From positions 3,782,001-3,846,000 of the forward strand of contig NZ_JACXSS010000001.1 in NCBI RefSeq assembly GCF_014850955.1: 64,000 nt of DNA, in the 5' to 3' direction. The translations under genes and the position numbers were made by a program. This document shows positions 49,906-59,134 of this stretch, in pieces. How positions within the stretch are numbered: the first letter of the stretch is position 1; each line of letters begins with the position of its first letter. The stretch comes from Methylomonas albis. GTDB lineage: Bacteria; Pseudomonadota; Gammaproteobacteria; Methylococcales; Methylomonadaceae. The notes below the pieces were generated by a model that did no database searches, was not told the DNA's origin, and was given only the letters and a program-made list of their open reading frames with translations.

Positions 49906-50547
49906 TCAAGCCTGCTCATCAATTTTTGCGCTATCGGCAGGCTTGTCGTCGGCTTTGGCGACTACCACCATGGCCGGACGCAGCAAACGACCGTTCAATA
50001 CATAACCTTTTTGGAAAACGTTTAACACGGTATTGGGTTGGGCAGTGGCGCTTGGTTGCATCACCATGGCCTGGTGCATTTCCGGGTTGAACGGTTGGCC
50101 GGTGGGATCTACGGTCTCGATATTGAATTTGGCGAATACCGACTCGAATTGTTTGATGGTCAATTCACTGCCTTCGCGCAGTCTCACAATTTCCGGGCTA
50201 TCGCCGGTCGCCGCTTGTAGGCCTAATTCCAGACTATCCAATACACTTAGCAATTCCTTGGCGAATTTCGCCAGCCCGTATTTACGTTCGTCATCCAAGT
50301 CTTTTTGTACGCGTTTTTTCAGGTTCTCCATTTCCGCCATGGTGCGAATCGCTTTATCCAGATTGGCGGCGGCTTGTTGTTGAGCTTGTTCCAACTGCTG
50401 TTGCAAGGCTTCCACAGTCAAACCTTCACCCGTAGCAGGCGCTTCGTTAGACTGTTCTTCGGCGTTAGCCGGATTAGTTTGTTCCAACACTTCGGCGATT
50501 AAATCGCTATCCGACTGTTGTTCGTGGCTTGACTGCTGATGACTCAT
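49906..50547 (-). CDS. grpE: Nucleotide exchange factor GrpE
   Basis: Helps DnaK release ADP. 213 aa with a long N-terminal coiled coil rich in Gln/Glu (AEEQSNEAP...QLEQAQQQAAANLD), the LKKRVQKDLDDERKYGLAKF helix, and the C-terminal beta-wing block FNPEMHQAMV with VLNVFQKGYVLNGRLLRPAM. The N-terminal acidic extension is longer than in E. coli (197). Between hrcA and dnaK, as usual. Confidence 0.96.
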   Translation of the reverse strand: MSHQQSSHEQQSDSDLIAEVLEQTNPANAEEQSNEAPATGEGLTVEALQQQLEQAQQQAAANLDKAIRTMAEMENLKKRVQKDLDDERKYGLAKFAKELLSVLDSLELGLQAATGDSPEIVRLREGSELTIKQFESVFAKFNIETVDPTGQPFNPEMHQAMVMQPSATAQPNTVLNVFQKGYVLNGRLLRPAMVVVAKADDKPADSAKIDEQA

Positions 50548-50597
50548 TACTTACTCCATGGTTCTAAATTCTTTAGTTCGCCTAACGATAGGGCCAT

Positions 50598-51638
50598 TTA
50601 TTTGGGATTCAAGGCCGCGCCCAATAATTTTGCGGTCACGTCTACAAACGGAATGACTTTCTCATAGGCCATTCGCGTCGGCCCTATCACGCCCAACACG
50701 CCCACCACTTCGTCATTGACCGAATAAGGCGCCGTCACCAGACTGCAATGATCGAATGCGCTATAGCCGGACTCTTGGCCGATAAATATCTGCACGCCTT
50801 CCGTCTGCAAACATTGATCCAATAAATGGATCACGCCACGCTTTTGACTAAACGCTTCGAACAACTGTTTCAGTCGCTCCATATCCGACAGCTCGGAAAA
50901 GCCCATTAAATTGGTTTCGCCACTCAACACATAATCGTCGTTAGGCTGTTCGGTGAAGGTAAGCTGCGCCATGTTGACAGCGTCTATCATGCCCTGATTA
51001 ACCTGCCGCTGATCCTGCTCCATTTCCTGAAGTATCAGATCACGGATTTTCGCCAAGCTACGACCGGAATAGACTGAATTCAAATAGTTGGCAGCCTGTT
51101 GCAATTCGGCGGGGCTAAACTGCTTATGGGTGTGGATAATTTTGTTATGTACTTCTTGATCGTCGGTGACGAAAATAACCAACACCCGAGTATTGGACAT
51201 GGGCAGGAATTCGATATGCCGCAATGTAACGCTTTCCCGACGCGGCAATGTCACTACGCCGGCCATCCGCGTCACATCAGACAATAATTTAGAGGCCTTG
51301 CTCAGCACATCGCTGGCTTTATCCGCGTCGCCTTGCAAGCCGTGCTGCAAATGGTCCAATTCGCTGGATGCCAAAGGTTTGACCGTTAACAAACTGTCGA
51401 CGAACAAACGATAGCCACTCACCGTCGGTACTCGGCCGGCCGAAGTATGCGGGGAATGTATCAAGCCCATCTCTTCCAGATCCGCCATCACATTACGAAT
51501 ACTAGCGGGGCTGAGCTTGAGTTGCGGATCTTTAGACAATATACGCGAACCAACAGGCTGGCCGTCCTGGATATAACGCTCAACCAAGGTTTTCAATAAA
51601 TACAGCGATCTTTCGTTTAAATCTTGTCCGCCAGCCAC
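50598..51638 (-). CDS. hrcA: Heat-inducible transcription repressor HrcA
   Basis: Represses heat-shock genes by binding CIRCE. 346 aa with GTG 51638 as start (MAGGQDLNERSLYLLKTLVE); GGGGG is 5 nt upstream. The winged-helix text VGSRILSKDPQLKLSPASIR and NVMADLEEMGLIHSPHTSAG is the conserved HrcA DNA-binding part. The dimerisation and inserted domains follow, ending with a GVIGPTRMAYEKVIPFVD motif. A CIRCE element is 19 nt upstream, which implies autoregulation. Confidence 0.96.
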   Translation of the reverse strand: MAGGQDLNERSLYLLKTLVERYIQDGQPVGSRILSKDPQLKLSPASIRNVMADLEEMGLIHSPHTSAGRVPTVSGYRLFVDSLLTVKPLASSELDHLQHGLQGDADKASDVLSKASKLLSDVTRMAGVVTLPRRESVTLRHIEFLPMSNTRVLVIFVTDDQEVHNKIIHTHKQFSPAELQQAANYLNSVYSGRSLAKIRDLILQEMEQDQRQVNQGMIDAVNMAQLTFTEQPNDDYVLSGETNLMGFSELSDMERLKQLFEAFSQKRGVIHLLDQCLQTEGVQIFIGQESGYSAFDHCSLVTAPYSVNDEVVGVLGVIGPTRMAYEKVIPFVDVTAKLLGAALNPK

Positions 51639-51656
51639 TTCATCCCCCAAATTTCG

Positions 51657-51683
51657 TTAGCACTCGATATTGGTGAGTGCCAG
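51657..51683. promoter_or_regulatory. CIRCE operator upstream of hrcA
   Basis: TTAGCACTC-N9-GAGTGCCAG at 51657-51683. The left half matches the consensus exactly; the right half departs from GAGTGCTAA at two positions (CAG for TAA at its end). It is 19 nt before the proposed hrcA start, and HrcA should bind here to repress hrcA-grpE-dnaK under normal conditions. Confidence 0.9.
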
Positions 51684-51840
51684 AGAGCAAAGCTATCAGC
51701 TGGGTCCAGCGTTGTCAACGGCACTAACAGGCGATCAATAAACTAAGCTCCACCAGTCTACTCAGGGGCTTAAGGCCAAATCCCTGGAAACCCGACCACC
51801 TATCTTCAAAATCGCCCAAAAGCTGACCGCTGGCAATAAA

Positions 51841-51872
51841 AAACCCTGCAAGTCTTGCGACTTGCAGGGTTT
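51841..51872. terminator. Strong intrinsic terminator
   Basis: A 14-bp perfect stem AAACCCTGCAAGTC / GACTTGCAGGGTTT (51841-51854 and 51859-51872, loop TTGC) carries A/T runs on both sides (AAAAAA before, TTTT after), so it can work in either direction. It sits upstream of hrcA and below the small membrane peptide gene, ending the minus-strand transcript from 52.1 kb. Confidence 0.85.
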
Positions 51873-51960
51873 TAGGCGATCTCGCGTTTAGTTATACGAA
51901 CTCTATGACAAAAACCGATTTGAAGCACAAAGTGACCATAAATCGCTAGCGCTTGTGAAC

Positions 51961-52095
51961 TCAAGCCCCTATTTGGGAGAAAGACAAAACATAGTAGCTG
52001 TAGTAGACGACGACAAAAAACAACAATACATTCAAAAGCTTTTCCACTCTAGTGTATTGCTCTTGTTGATATTTTTTACCACCTTTTATTCTCAT
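51961..52095 (-). CDS. 44-aa single-pass membrane peptide
   Basis: ATG 52095 has a textbook AGGAGG 5 nt upstream (AGGAGGACAAAATG). The peptide starts MRIKGGKKYQQEQYTRVEKL, then a hydrophobic helix VLLFFVVVYYSYYVLSF (residues ~23-39) and ends QIGA. A positive N-terminus before one membrane span is typical of bacterial small membrane proteins. It is followed by the strong terminator at 51841-51872, so it has its own transcription unit end. No family recognised. Confidence 0.7.
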   Translation of the reverse strand: MRIKGGKKYQQEQYTRVEKLLNVLLFFVVVYYSYYVLSFSQIGA

Positions 52096-52173
52096 TTTGT
52101 CCTCCTGTCTAATGAGACACCCTAAACTCAGAACCTGTCACTAAATTACTCGTAATAGTTGCCCGGTAATCGT

Positions 52174-52479
52174 TTAACGACTCATGCCATTACCGATCCA
52201 GGCGCCAGCTGCGGCGCCGATACCTGCACCTAGCGGATCTCCCCTGCTCATCTCATAACCTGCCGCACTGCCTAAGGCACCACCTAACAAGCCCTGGGTG
52301 GATCGCTGATCGTAACTGTTGTAACGCGGTGCGGGCTGTGGTGTCTGGACATACGCCCGCTCAACCTCGCCATAATGAGCGTGATGTTTGTGATGACCGT
52401 GCCCGTGCCCGTGACCATCAGCCAAGGCCAATGGCGAAACCAGCAAACTCATTGCAACAATACTTGTCAGTCTGAACAT
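52174..52479 (-). CDS. Exported glycine-zipper protein with His-rich segment
   Basis: 101 aa. Signal peptide at residues 1-20 (MFRLTSIVAMSLLVSPLALA) is followed by a His/Gly run DGHGHGHGHHKHHAHYG, a Pro/Tyr linker (QTPQPAPRYNSYDQ) and a glycine zipper at the end (LLGGALGSAAGYEMSRGDPL, GAGIGAAAGAWIGNGMSR). The histidines could bind metal and the zipper could insert in the outer membrane. Function unknown. Confidence 0.82.
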   Translation of the reverse strand: MFRLTSIVAMSLLVSPLALADGHGHGHGHHKHHAHYGEVERAYVQTPQPAPRYNSYDQRSTQGLLGGALGSAAGYEMSRGDPLGAGIGAAAGAWIGNGMSR

Positions 52480-52717
52480 AAAAAACGCCTTCTCCGGAGA
52501 ATAATTCAGTTACGAATTGATTCTAGAAGGCATTGTTTAAGTCTTGATGAGGAACAGATTAAGAACAGATGAAGTCGGCGAAATCAGTGCGTATATTGCC
52601 TATTTTTGTGACCCATGCACGCAAGGTGAGCGTTAGAAACCGTAAATAGCCATTACTCCGGATACTCGGTTTGCGAATATCCGGAGCAGGTTAAGCAAGG
52701 CGTGGCAGTCACTCGCA

Positions 52718-54640
52718 TTAGAAGCTATAAGACACTTCCCCATATACAGTTCGGCCGGCTTGTTGGTAAAACACTGACGCTGAAAATCTTGGAAACGGAG
52801 CGATAGCGAAGTGACGATTTTTAGTCCCCGATAGCCGTAGCGCCAGGCGGGTTTTCGCAGCGAAGCGGAGAAAACCTGCAAGGCATCGCGACACGGCGTC
52901 AAGTCATGCGAGAGCCGATGTTTCGACCCCCTGTTGGGTCGAAACGAGGTGACGCGGACGAATCGGGGCCGCCGAAGGCATAAACTGCCAGCAAATTTTT
53001 CGCGCTGAAATCGGATGGGACCCATTTCAGCTTTACCGAAAAATGCTGGCGCTCTTGATACTCTCGATCCAGGAGGTTGTTCACTGAAAACGACAGATCG
53101 ATATTTTTCGTCGCTTGGTAGGCAATGCGGGTATCAAGCAGAAAATAAGGGTCGTAACTGCCTGCTCGACCTGTAAATGAGTCGGAGTTTAAGTCATTAA
53201 ACGATGGCTGACTGACATAGCGACCAATGATGCCGCCGGCCCATTTATCGTATTTAACATCCAGACCGCCGCTAAACATGGTCTGTGGCAGCTGTTGCAT
53301 TTGCTTGCCAACAATCGCCGCATTCGCCGAATTTTTGGTAATGATCGAGTCGTTAAGCGTATACGTGCCGTTAAAGTGCAACCAATCCCAATACAACTGC
53401 TGCCTGACTTTGACTTCTACACCTTCAACTTCGGCCTCTCCGGCATTTTGTTTTTCCGACAAGGTCTGGTTGTTTGCATTGGTGCCGATGGTTTTGTTGT
53501 AGATCAAGTCAGAGATGTAATGATGGAAGTAGCTGGCAGCAATCGTGGTGCCCTTAACCGGATTGGCCTCGCCACCGACTTCCCAGGAATACATTGTTTC
53601 GGGGTTTAAATTCGCATTGGGTTCGGTAAGCGTCGACGATGTGATGCTGCTGCCATAAAGTTCAAAATTTGTAGGCGGACGGAATGCCCAACCCGTTGAC
53701 GCAAACAATTTGTAACCATCAACCGGCAACCAGGTCAAACTGAATTTCGGATTGAATTGATTCACCGAATGCTCGGTATAAGTTTTGTTGAACGCAGGCG
53801 ACACGTTTAGATTGGAACCGGAAGTAGTCCAGTCGTCGTAGCGCACGCCCAAATGAGCAATCAAATTTTTCATTATCCACAGCTCGTCTTGGATATACGC
53901 CGAGTAAATACTTGACTCACCTTTACTGAGTGCGGCCAGCGAGCTGGTCGAATCGGAATTTCGCCAGTAACCCAGATTGTAACGCGACTGGCCTTCAAGC
54001 GTGGTTTGACTGGAGCCAAAGCCCACGGTCACAAAGTTTCGTTCATCCCACAAGAAAGGAAATCGCAACGAGACATTGCCGTCTATTCGGTTGCTGGGCG
54101 TCTGCGTCAGCGTACCGGTACCGCCATTTAGTGTTGCCGTGGCGCCAGGACTGGTCGAGGATGTTTCGGTTTGCATATATTGAAAATCGACGTTGAGTTT
54201 TATATCACCGCCAAAGTCGTGTTTCATATGGGCAAAATAACGCCGCGTATCTTCGATAGCCGGAAGAAAGTGCATAAAGGCGTTTTCGGATACCGAGTAT
54301 CTTCTGCCATCGATATTGAGATTACTGCTGCCACTGCCAATAGCAACGGGCGTACCATCAAGCCGGGTTAAATAGCTGTTATATGCACCGTTATCATTGG
54401 TTTCGCCTCGACTCCACCCCATGCCGCCGTCAATTTGAGTGTTCGGACTCAAATCGTAGTAAAGGTGTAATGAAGCATTGTTTTGCTCCCAAGGCCGCCG
54501 GCCTTTGTCACCGATAATATATTGCTGGGTTTGGCCGGTATTGTTGGTAGTCGGAATGGCACGCCGCACGGGAATCGAACTACCGTTGATCGCAGCGTTA
54601 CCCCTGTTGATCGTTACATAAAAGGCGGGGGGACTTCTGA
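52718..54640 (-). pseudogene. TonB-dependent receptor, 5'-truncated and interrupted
   Basis: A siderophore- or vitamin-type outer-membrane receptor barrel. In frame from about 54640, INRGNAAINGSSIPVRRAIP leads to barrel strands, with LGVRYDDW, ASTGWAFRPPTNFELYGSS, ANLNPETMYSWEVGGE and SFSVNNLLDREYQERQ. The plug and TonB box are absent. After DREYQERQ the frame leaves the family text and ends at 52899, but about 270 nt further on the expected C-terminus FYQQAGRTVYGEVSYSF plus stop (52718) is found in another frame. The intervening ~260 bp is a separate element. Hence a dead gene missing both its start and its frame. Confidence 0.85.
52782..53044. repeat. Structured ~260-bp element inserted in the TonB receptor
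   Basis: Between the two halves of the receptor's final strands lies DNA that reads differently. It holds a perfect 10-bp hairpin GTTTCGACCC / GGGTCGAAAC with a 6-nt loop (52920-52945). A second stem, GGTTTTC / GAGAAAACC, is near 52850-52880, and phrases such as GCGATAGCGAAGTGACG resemble dispersed proteobacterial repeats. The flanks share an imperfect 12-bp direct repeat, CGTCAGTGTTTT and CGCCAGCATTTT in the minus reading. No transposase is encoded. It is probably a non-autonomous repeat or MITE-like unit; boundaries are approximate (a few bases either way). Confidence 0.55.
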
Positions 54641-54976
54641 TAACGGCTAGCAGCGGACTGCTGCGTTTCGACCATCAGTGCGGAAATTGGATGGTTTGCT
54701 GTCTGAGAGTTTAGCTATATATGCTTGATCGTAAGACCTGACCCAGACTTCCGCCGATTTCCGAATCGTGGCTTCACGGCAACCCTCAAAACCGGACGGA
54801 GAGTTTTCCTCGAGTGAAATGTTTGGGAGTGCTTTAATTGAAGCGAATCATTTGATTCAGGGGGCAAAGTAGCGGCGAGACACTTTGAAACGTTTGGTAT
54901 GTGGTTGCAAACCCCGTCCCGCTGGGGAAGTCTAGCGTTGTATACTAGCCAGACTAAGGACTGTCACGAAAACACA
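54641..54976. other. Intergenic region before the GT-STAND-TPR gene
   Basis: No gene supported. Near its right end TATACT at 54941-54946 could be a -10 for the large gene; a matching -35 is not obvious. A TAAGGA at 54954 is 18 nt before the chosen ATG, rather far for an RBS. The left part contains the broken 5' junction of the receptor pseudogene. Confidence 0.35.
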
Positions 54977-57900
54977 ATGCACTCACTAATTGCTTTTGCC
55001 ACTCAATGGGGCAGTAAATTCGGTGGAATCAACGCCTTTAACACCGACTTTCTAAGTCACTTCGGCGTCGCCTATCCCACACAGCTTCAGGTCATTTGCA
55101 TTGTTTCCAGTGCCACAGAGACAGAAATTGCCGATGCCAAAAATGACAATGTCACCCTGGTAACGCTTCCTTACCCTCCGAGTGACAAGCTATTCACAGT
55201 GCAGCAAGCCAACGCCGCCATCGACGAACTCGCCAAACAAGGCATCCCGCTAACCCCAGAATTTACCATCTGGCTCGGTCATGACCGAATCAGTGGCCGT
55301 GCAGCACTCCAAGCCGCTAAGCAATTCGGCGGTCGCTCTGCGCTGATTCACCACATGAGCTATGCAGCCTACGAAGCGTACGCCGAAGACTCACACTCAG
55401 CGCACAGTAAAAAAACTGACCAAGAAGAATTATTTAAGCAAGCCGACCTGCGTTTAGCGGTTGGCCCAGGCTTACACGAGGCGCTTTGCGACTTGATTGA
55501 TGTCAAGTCCGAACAAATACATCTAATCATTCCTGGCTTAGCCAATATTGACCCGCGTAATAACACCCCACAAAAATTCAGCGCCTTTATCAGTGGCCGT
55601 TTGAGTGACGATGCTGCCCGCATTAAACAAGCGCAACTCGGAATTGCCGCATTTGCTAACGCCATAAAACAAGCGCAAAACAACCAAGCTCCAGAAAAAC
55701 TGATTAATCAGCCAAAACTGACTTTACGCGGCGTCGATTTTGAATCACGCCTTGATTACAACCAAAGCCAATCCACCAACCCTGAACAAGAGTTACTGCA
55801 ATTTGCTGAAAGCTACGCTGATCAAGTCATCACCTTACACGCACTACCGTATACCCAAGATCGAACGGAGCTATACAACGACTTAAAGTCTGCCAGCGCG
55901 GCTATGATGCCTTCCTGGCACGAAGGTTTTGGTTTGGTGGCCTGGGAAGCGATTGCCGCCTGTGTACCGTTAATTGTCAGTATGCAAAGCGGTGTCTACC
56001 AACTGCTTAAACAGCAAGGGCTTGAAGGATTTGTTTATCCCATACAGGTTCGTGGCAAAACCGAAAGCCCCTTTTTCCACGATGACGACCTTGCCAAAGT
56101 TGCAAAAGCGCTAATCCATATTGCAACCAACGTTGACGCCGCCAAGCAAAAAGCCCACAAGCTGAAAACCGATTTAGCAGCCCACACCTGGTCGGCCTGT
56201 GTGGAAGAAGTTGCAAAAGAATGTTTTAAGTGGCACATCGAAAAAGGCAGCCCCAAGCTAGAGACAGCGACTGCGCAACTACCACAACTCACTAACCCAC
56301 AACAACCACTCGACGATTCGCCACTGACACTGCCCGTCAAACAATGGCGCGCCGATTTAGGCTATGCCGAAAGCCAGATGCTCCGCGCCGATTTTGCTTT
56401 GGTTCCGTTTGATCCAGGCCGCCAAACCGAGTTGAATACGCTCAACGCATGGCTGGATAACCAAGACGGCAACGATTATCTCATCAAAACTCGCTTGCTG
56501 ACGGGCGCCGGCGGCTTGGGCAAAACCCGCTTGGCGATTGAATTGTGCCAACAACGCATGAACAGCGGCTGGCATTGCGGCTTTCTCAATCGCGAAGATT
56601 CGGCACAAAGCTGGGCCAAGTTGCAAACCGCACAAAAACCGCTGCTTATCGTGATCGATTACGCGGAAACCCGTCAGGAAACCTTATTAAACCTGCTCAA
56701 AGCCCGGCTCAAAGCGGACTACCCACATCCGGTTCGCTTGTTATTACTGGCGCGTGGCGGCGGCGAGTGGTGGGATCAGCTGCCCGGCAAAGACGCCGAA
56801 TGCGAAGCACTATTAAACGGTTATGCCACCTCCGGGCCATACGTGTTGCCAGAGCTCTATCTGGATCAAAACAGCCGCCAACAAGCCTATCAAAACGCGC
56901 TAGCAGCTTACGCAACAGCCACCGATCGGCAAATCCCGGCGGGCATCCCTGATCTCGGCGGCGAACATTTTGCTAAGCCGCTGTATCTACAAATGGCGGC
57001 GCTGTTGGCGCTGTACGGTGAACGCCCCACCACCGCAATCGGCTTAACCCAATCGCTGCTGAATCACGAACGGCGTTATTGGCTGGAAACGCTCAAGGCG
57101 TTGGACTTAGTCAATCCACAACAACACGCCCAGGACTTGCTGGCGCTAACCACATTAAGCAACGGCTTCAAAACCCCGAAACAGGCTTACGAGTATTACG
57201 CCAAAGCCAAACCGGGCTTGATTACCCAGTCCGTTTTTAGCCCGCTATTCAAGCAACTAGAGCCACTGTATCCCGGTACGCAAGGCTTACAAGGCATCCA
57301 GCCCGACATATTCGGCGAAGCGCTGGTTGCGCAAAGCCTGCAACCAACAACCGGCCTGGATTTGCTGGACGTGATTTTGAGTAGCTCCGCCGATAAAGCC
57401 GTTCAACATCATGCGTTGACAGTTTTGGCGCGATTGAGTCTGCATGCACCGGAATTGGATAGCGTGTTAATCAAAGCCATACAAAACAACTTCGTCGCCT
57501 GCTGTTTGGAACTCGTGGATGTGGCCGTGCAAACGCAAAGTCGTTTGCCTAATTTGGCACAGCAAGCTTTCCAACAATTAACGCCACAACAAAAAAGCCA
57601 AACGGCGGGGTTATTGGAAAACCGTTTCGAGTACGAATCAATTTGTTTAGCTGAATTGGCGTATGAGGTGACATTTTTTAAAACAAAAAAATCGGCTCAA
57701 AAACTTAAAAAAAACCGAAGAGACATTCAGCTATTGTCGAAGCATGCTACTGATTTACTTAATCTAACGGTAGATGCCCTTCGGTTAGGTAAAGACGATG
57801 AGGCAGTTAATTTTGCTCAACAAGCCTTACAAATTTTCAAACAACTTTGTCATCAGCACCGAGTCCAATTTGAGCCAGATTACGCGTGGTCTCTCGACAC

Positions 57901-59134
57901 TTATGCGCTTCCCCTAAGTAATTTAGGGCGTAACGACGAGGCAGCAGACTATACCAAACTGGCGCTAGAAATATACGAGCGCTTAGCGCAGCAAAAACCG
58001 GATCAGTTTGAGCCAGATTACGCCAAGTCTCTCCACAACTATGCACACCATCTTGGTAAGTTAGGCCGCAACGAGGAGGCCGCAGATTATACTCAGCGGG
58101 CTCTGGCGATCCGTGAACGATTGGCGCAACAAAGACCGGATCGATTTGAGCCGGATTACGCCATGTCGCTCAGCAACTATGCGAGTCATCTGATTAATTT
58201 AGGCCGTGACGATGAGGCGACAAACTATCCCCAGCAGGCGCTGGCAATCTATGAACGCTTGGCGCAACAAAGACCGGATCGATTTGAGCCGGATTATGCT
58301 GTGTCGCTGAACAACTATGCGAGTCACCTGAGTTATTTAGGCCGGAACAATGAGGCGGCAGACTATGCCCAGCAGGCGCTGGCAATCCGCGAACGCTTGG
58401 CGCAACAAAGACCGGATCGATTTGAGCCGGATTACGCCACTTCTCTGAGCAACTATGCGAGTCACCTGAGTGATTTAGGCCGGAACGATGAGGCGGCAGG
58501 ACATGCCCAGCAGGCGCTGGCAATCCGCGAACGCTGGGCGCAACAAAGACCGGATCGATTTGAGCCGGATTACGCTCTGTCGCTGAACATTTATGCGAAT
58601 CGCCTAAGTGATTTAGGCCGGAACGATGAGGCGGCAGACTATGCCCAGCAGGCGCTGGCAATATACGAACGCTTGGCACTGAAAACTCCGCAACGATTTA
58701 ACAACAACCACTTTACTGTTCAATGTTATTGGCTATTTGCTGAATGGCTGAGCTTATCGCCTGCTTCGGTGAGCTTAGAATTTGGGCATATTGCTGAATT
58801 GCCGGATTTTATTGCCACACACAAACAACCCGCCTGTCTGTTTTATGCGCGTTTTGTGCAAGGCTGTTTAAGCCAAAATGCCGCTCAGCAGTTTCAGCAA
58901 GCCATCGCCCTCTGGTCGCAACTGACCAAGACAGATCAGCAAAATAATCGCGCCGAGTTTTTATGTGTTTGTGCTTGGTTAGCTCAATACGACGCCGATG
59001 CACTGCCTGAGCAAAACTGGCTGGATGTCTGGCAACAGTTTACCCGGCAACGCCAAGGTCGCTTACCGAAATGGCTGGAAACCGTGGCGGCGCGATTGGA
59101 CTTTTCATGGCCCCAGTCAACCAGTTTGGACTAA
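54977..59134 (+). CDS. Glycosyltransferase-like / STAND NTPase / TPR protein
   Basis: 1385 aa, three parts. (1) Residues ~1-430: GT-B-like domain (MHSLIAFATQWGSKFGGINA) with the GT4-type sugar-nucleotide motif MPSWHEGFGLVAWEAIA (Glu316). (2) ~450-900: P-loop STAND NTPase, with a preamble FDPGRQTELNTLNAWL, Walker A GAGGLGKT at 510-517, Walker B LLIVIDYAE (Asp561), then LLLLARGGGEWW like the sensor arginine. (3) ~935-1235: TPR array of 46-residue units, then ~150 residues of helix. This is the architecture of NLR-like sensors: variable repeat sensor, NTPase switch, N-terminal effector. Start ATG 54977 chosen; the frame is open from 54899 but only the shorter start begins like a GT domain. No signal peptide. 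Antiviral defence is inferred, and I know of no characterised member with this effector. Confidence 0.88.
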   Translation: MHSLIAFATQWGSKFGGINAFNTDFLSHFGVAYPTQLQVICIVSSATETEIADAKNDNVTLVTLPYPPSDKLFTVQQANAAIDELAKQGIPLTPEFTIWLGHDRISGRAALQAAKQFGGRSALIHHMSYAAYEAYAEDSHSAHSKKTDQEELFKQADLRLAVGPGLHEALCDLIDVKSEQIHLIIPGLANIDPRNNTPQKFSAFISGRLSDDAARIKQAQLGIAAFANAIKQAQNNQAPEKLINQPKLTLRGVDFESRLDYNQSQSTNPEQELLQFAESYADQVITLHALPYTQDRTELYNDLKSASAAMMPSWHEGFGLVAWEAIAACVPLIVSMQSGVYQLLKQQGLEGFVYPIQVRGKTESPFFHDDDLAKVAKALIHIATNVDAAKQKAHKLKTDLAAHTWSACVEEVAKECFKWHIEKGSPKLETATAQLPQLTNPQQPLDDSPLTLPVKQWRADLGYAESQMLRADFALVPFDPGRQTELNTLNAWLDNQDGNDYLIKTRLLTGAGGLGKTRLAIELCQQRMNSGWHCGFLNREDSAQSWAKLQTAQKPLLIVIDYAETRQETLLNLLKARLKADYPHPVRLLLLARGGGEWWDQLPGKDAECEALLNGYATSGPYVLPELYLDQNSRQQAYQNALAAYATATDRQIPAGIPDLGGEHFAKPLYLQMAALLALYGERPTTAIGLTQSLLNHERRYWLETLKALDLVNPQQHAQDLLALTTLSNGFKTPKQAYEYYAKAKPGLITQSVFSPLFKQLEPLYPGTQGLQGIQPDIFGEALVAQSLQPTTGLDLLDVILSSSADKAVQHHALTVLARLSLHAPELDSVLIKAIQNNFVACCLELVDVAVQTQSRLPNLAQQAFQQLTPQQKSQTAGLLENRFEYESICLAELAYEVTFFKTKKSAQKLKKNRRDIQLLSKHATDLLNLTVDALRLGKDDEAVNFAQQALQIFKQLCHQHRVQFEPDYAWSLDTYALPLSNLGRNDEAADYTKLALEIYERLAQQKPDQFEPDYAKSLHNYAHHLGKLGRNEEAADYTQRALAIRERLAQQRPDRFEPDYAMSLSNYASHLINLGRDDEATNYPQQALAIYERLAQQRPDRFEPDYAVSLNNYASHLSYLGRNNEAADYAQQALAIRERLAQQRPDRFEPDYATSLSNYASHLSDLGRNDEAAGHAQQALAIRERWAQQRPDRFEPDYALSLNIYANRLSDLGRNDEAADYAQQALAIYERLALKTPQRFNNNHFTVQCYWLFAEWLSLSPASVSLEFGHIAELPDFIATHKQPACLFYARFVQGCLSQNAAQQFQQAIALWSQLTKTDQQNNRAEFLCVCAWLAQYDADALPEQNWLDVWQQFTRQRQGRLPKWLETVAARLDFSWPQSTSLD
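57840..58690 (+). repeat. Six tandem 138-bp units encoding TPRs
   Basis: The mark TTTGAGCC(A/G)GATTA recurs at exact 138-nt steps (57869, 58007, then 58145, 58283, 58421, 58559), giving 46-residue units. The last four units share long exact stretches, for example CAACAAAGACCGGATCGATT, while the first two are diverged. Such near-identity between in-frame repeats suggests recent duplication or gene conversion. Confidence 0.9.

Noticed and set aside
58194-58679. 161-aa minus-strand ORF with internal repeats
   Set aside because: It is the antisense shadow of the tandem TPR units; its repetition follows the 138-bp DNA repeat and it has no RBS.
57840-58690. Regularly spaced DNA repeat considered as CRISPR
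   Set aside because: Units are 138 bp, in frame within one large gene, and the intervening DNA is not unique spacer sequence.
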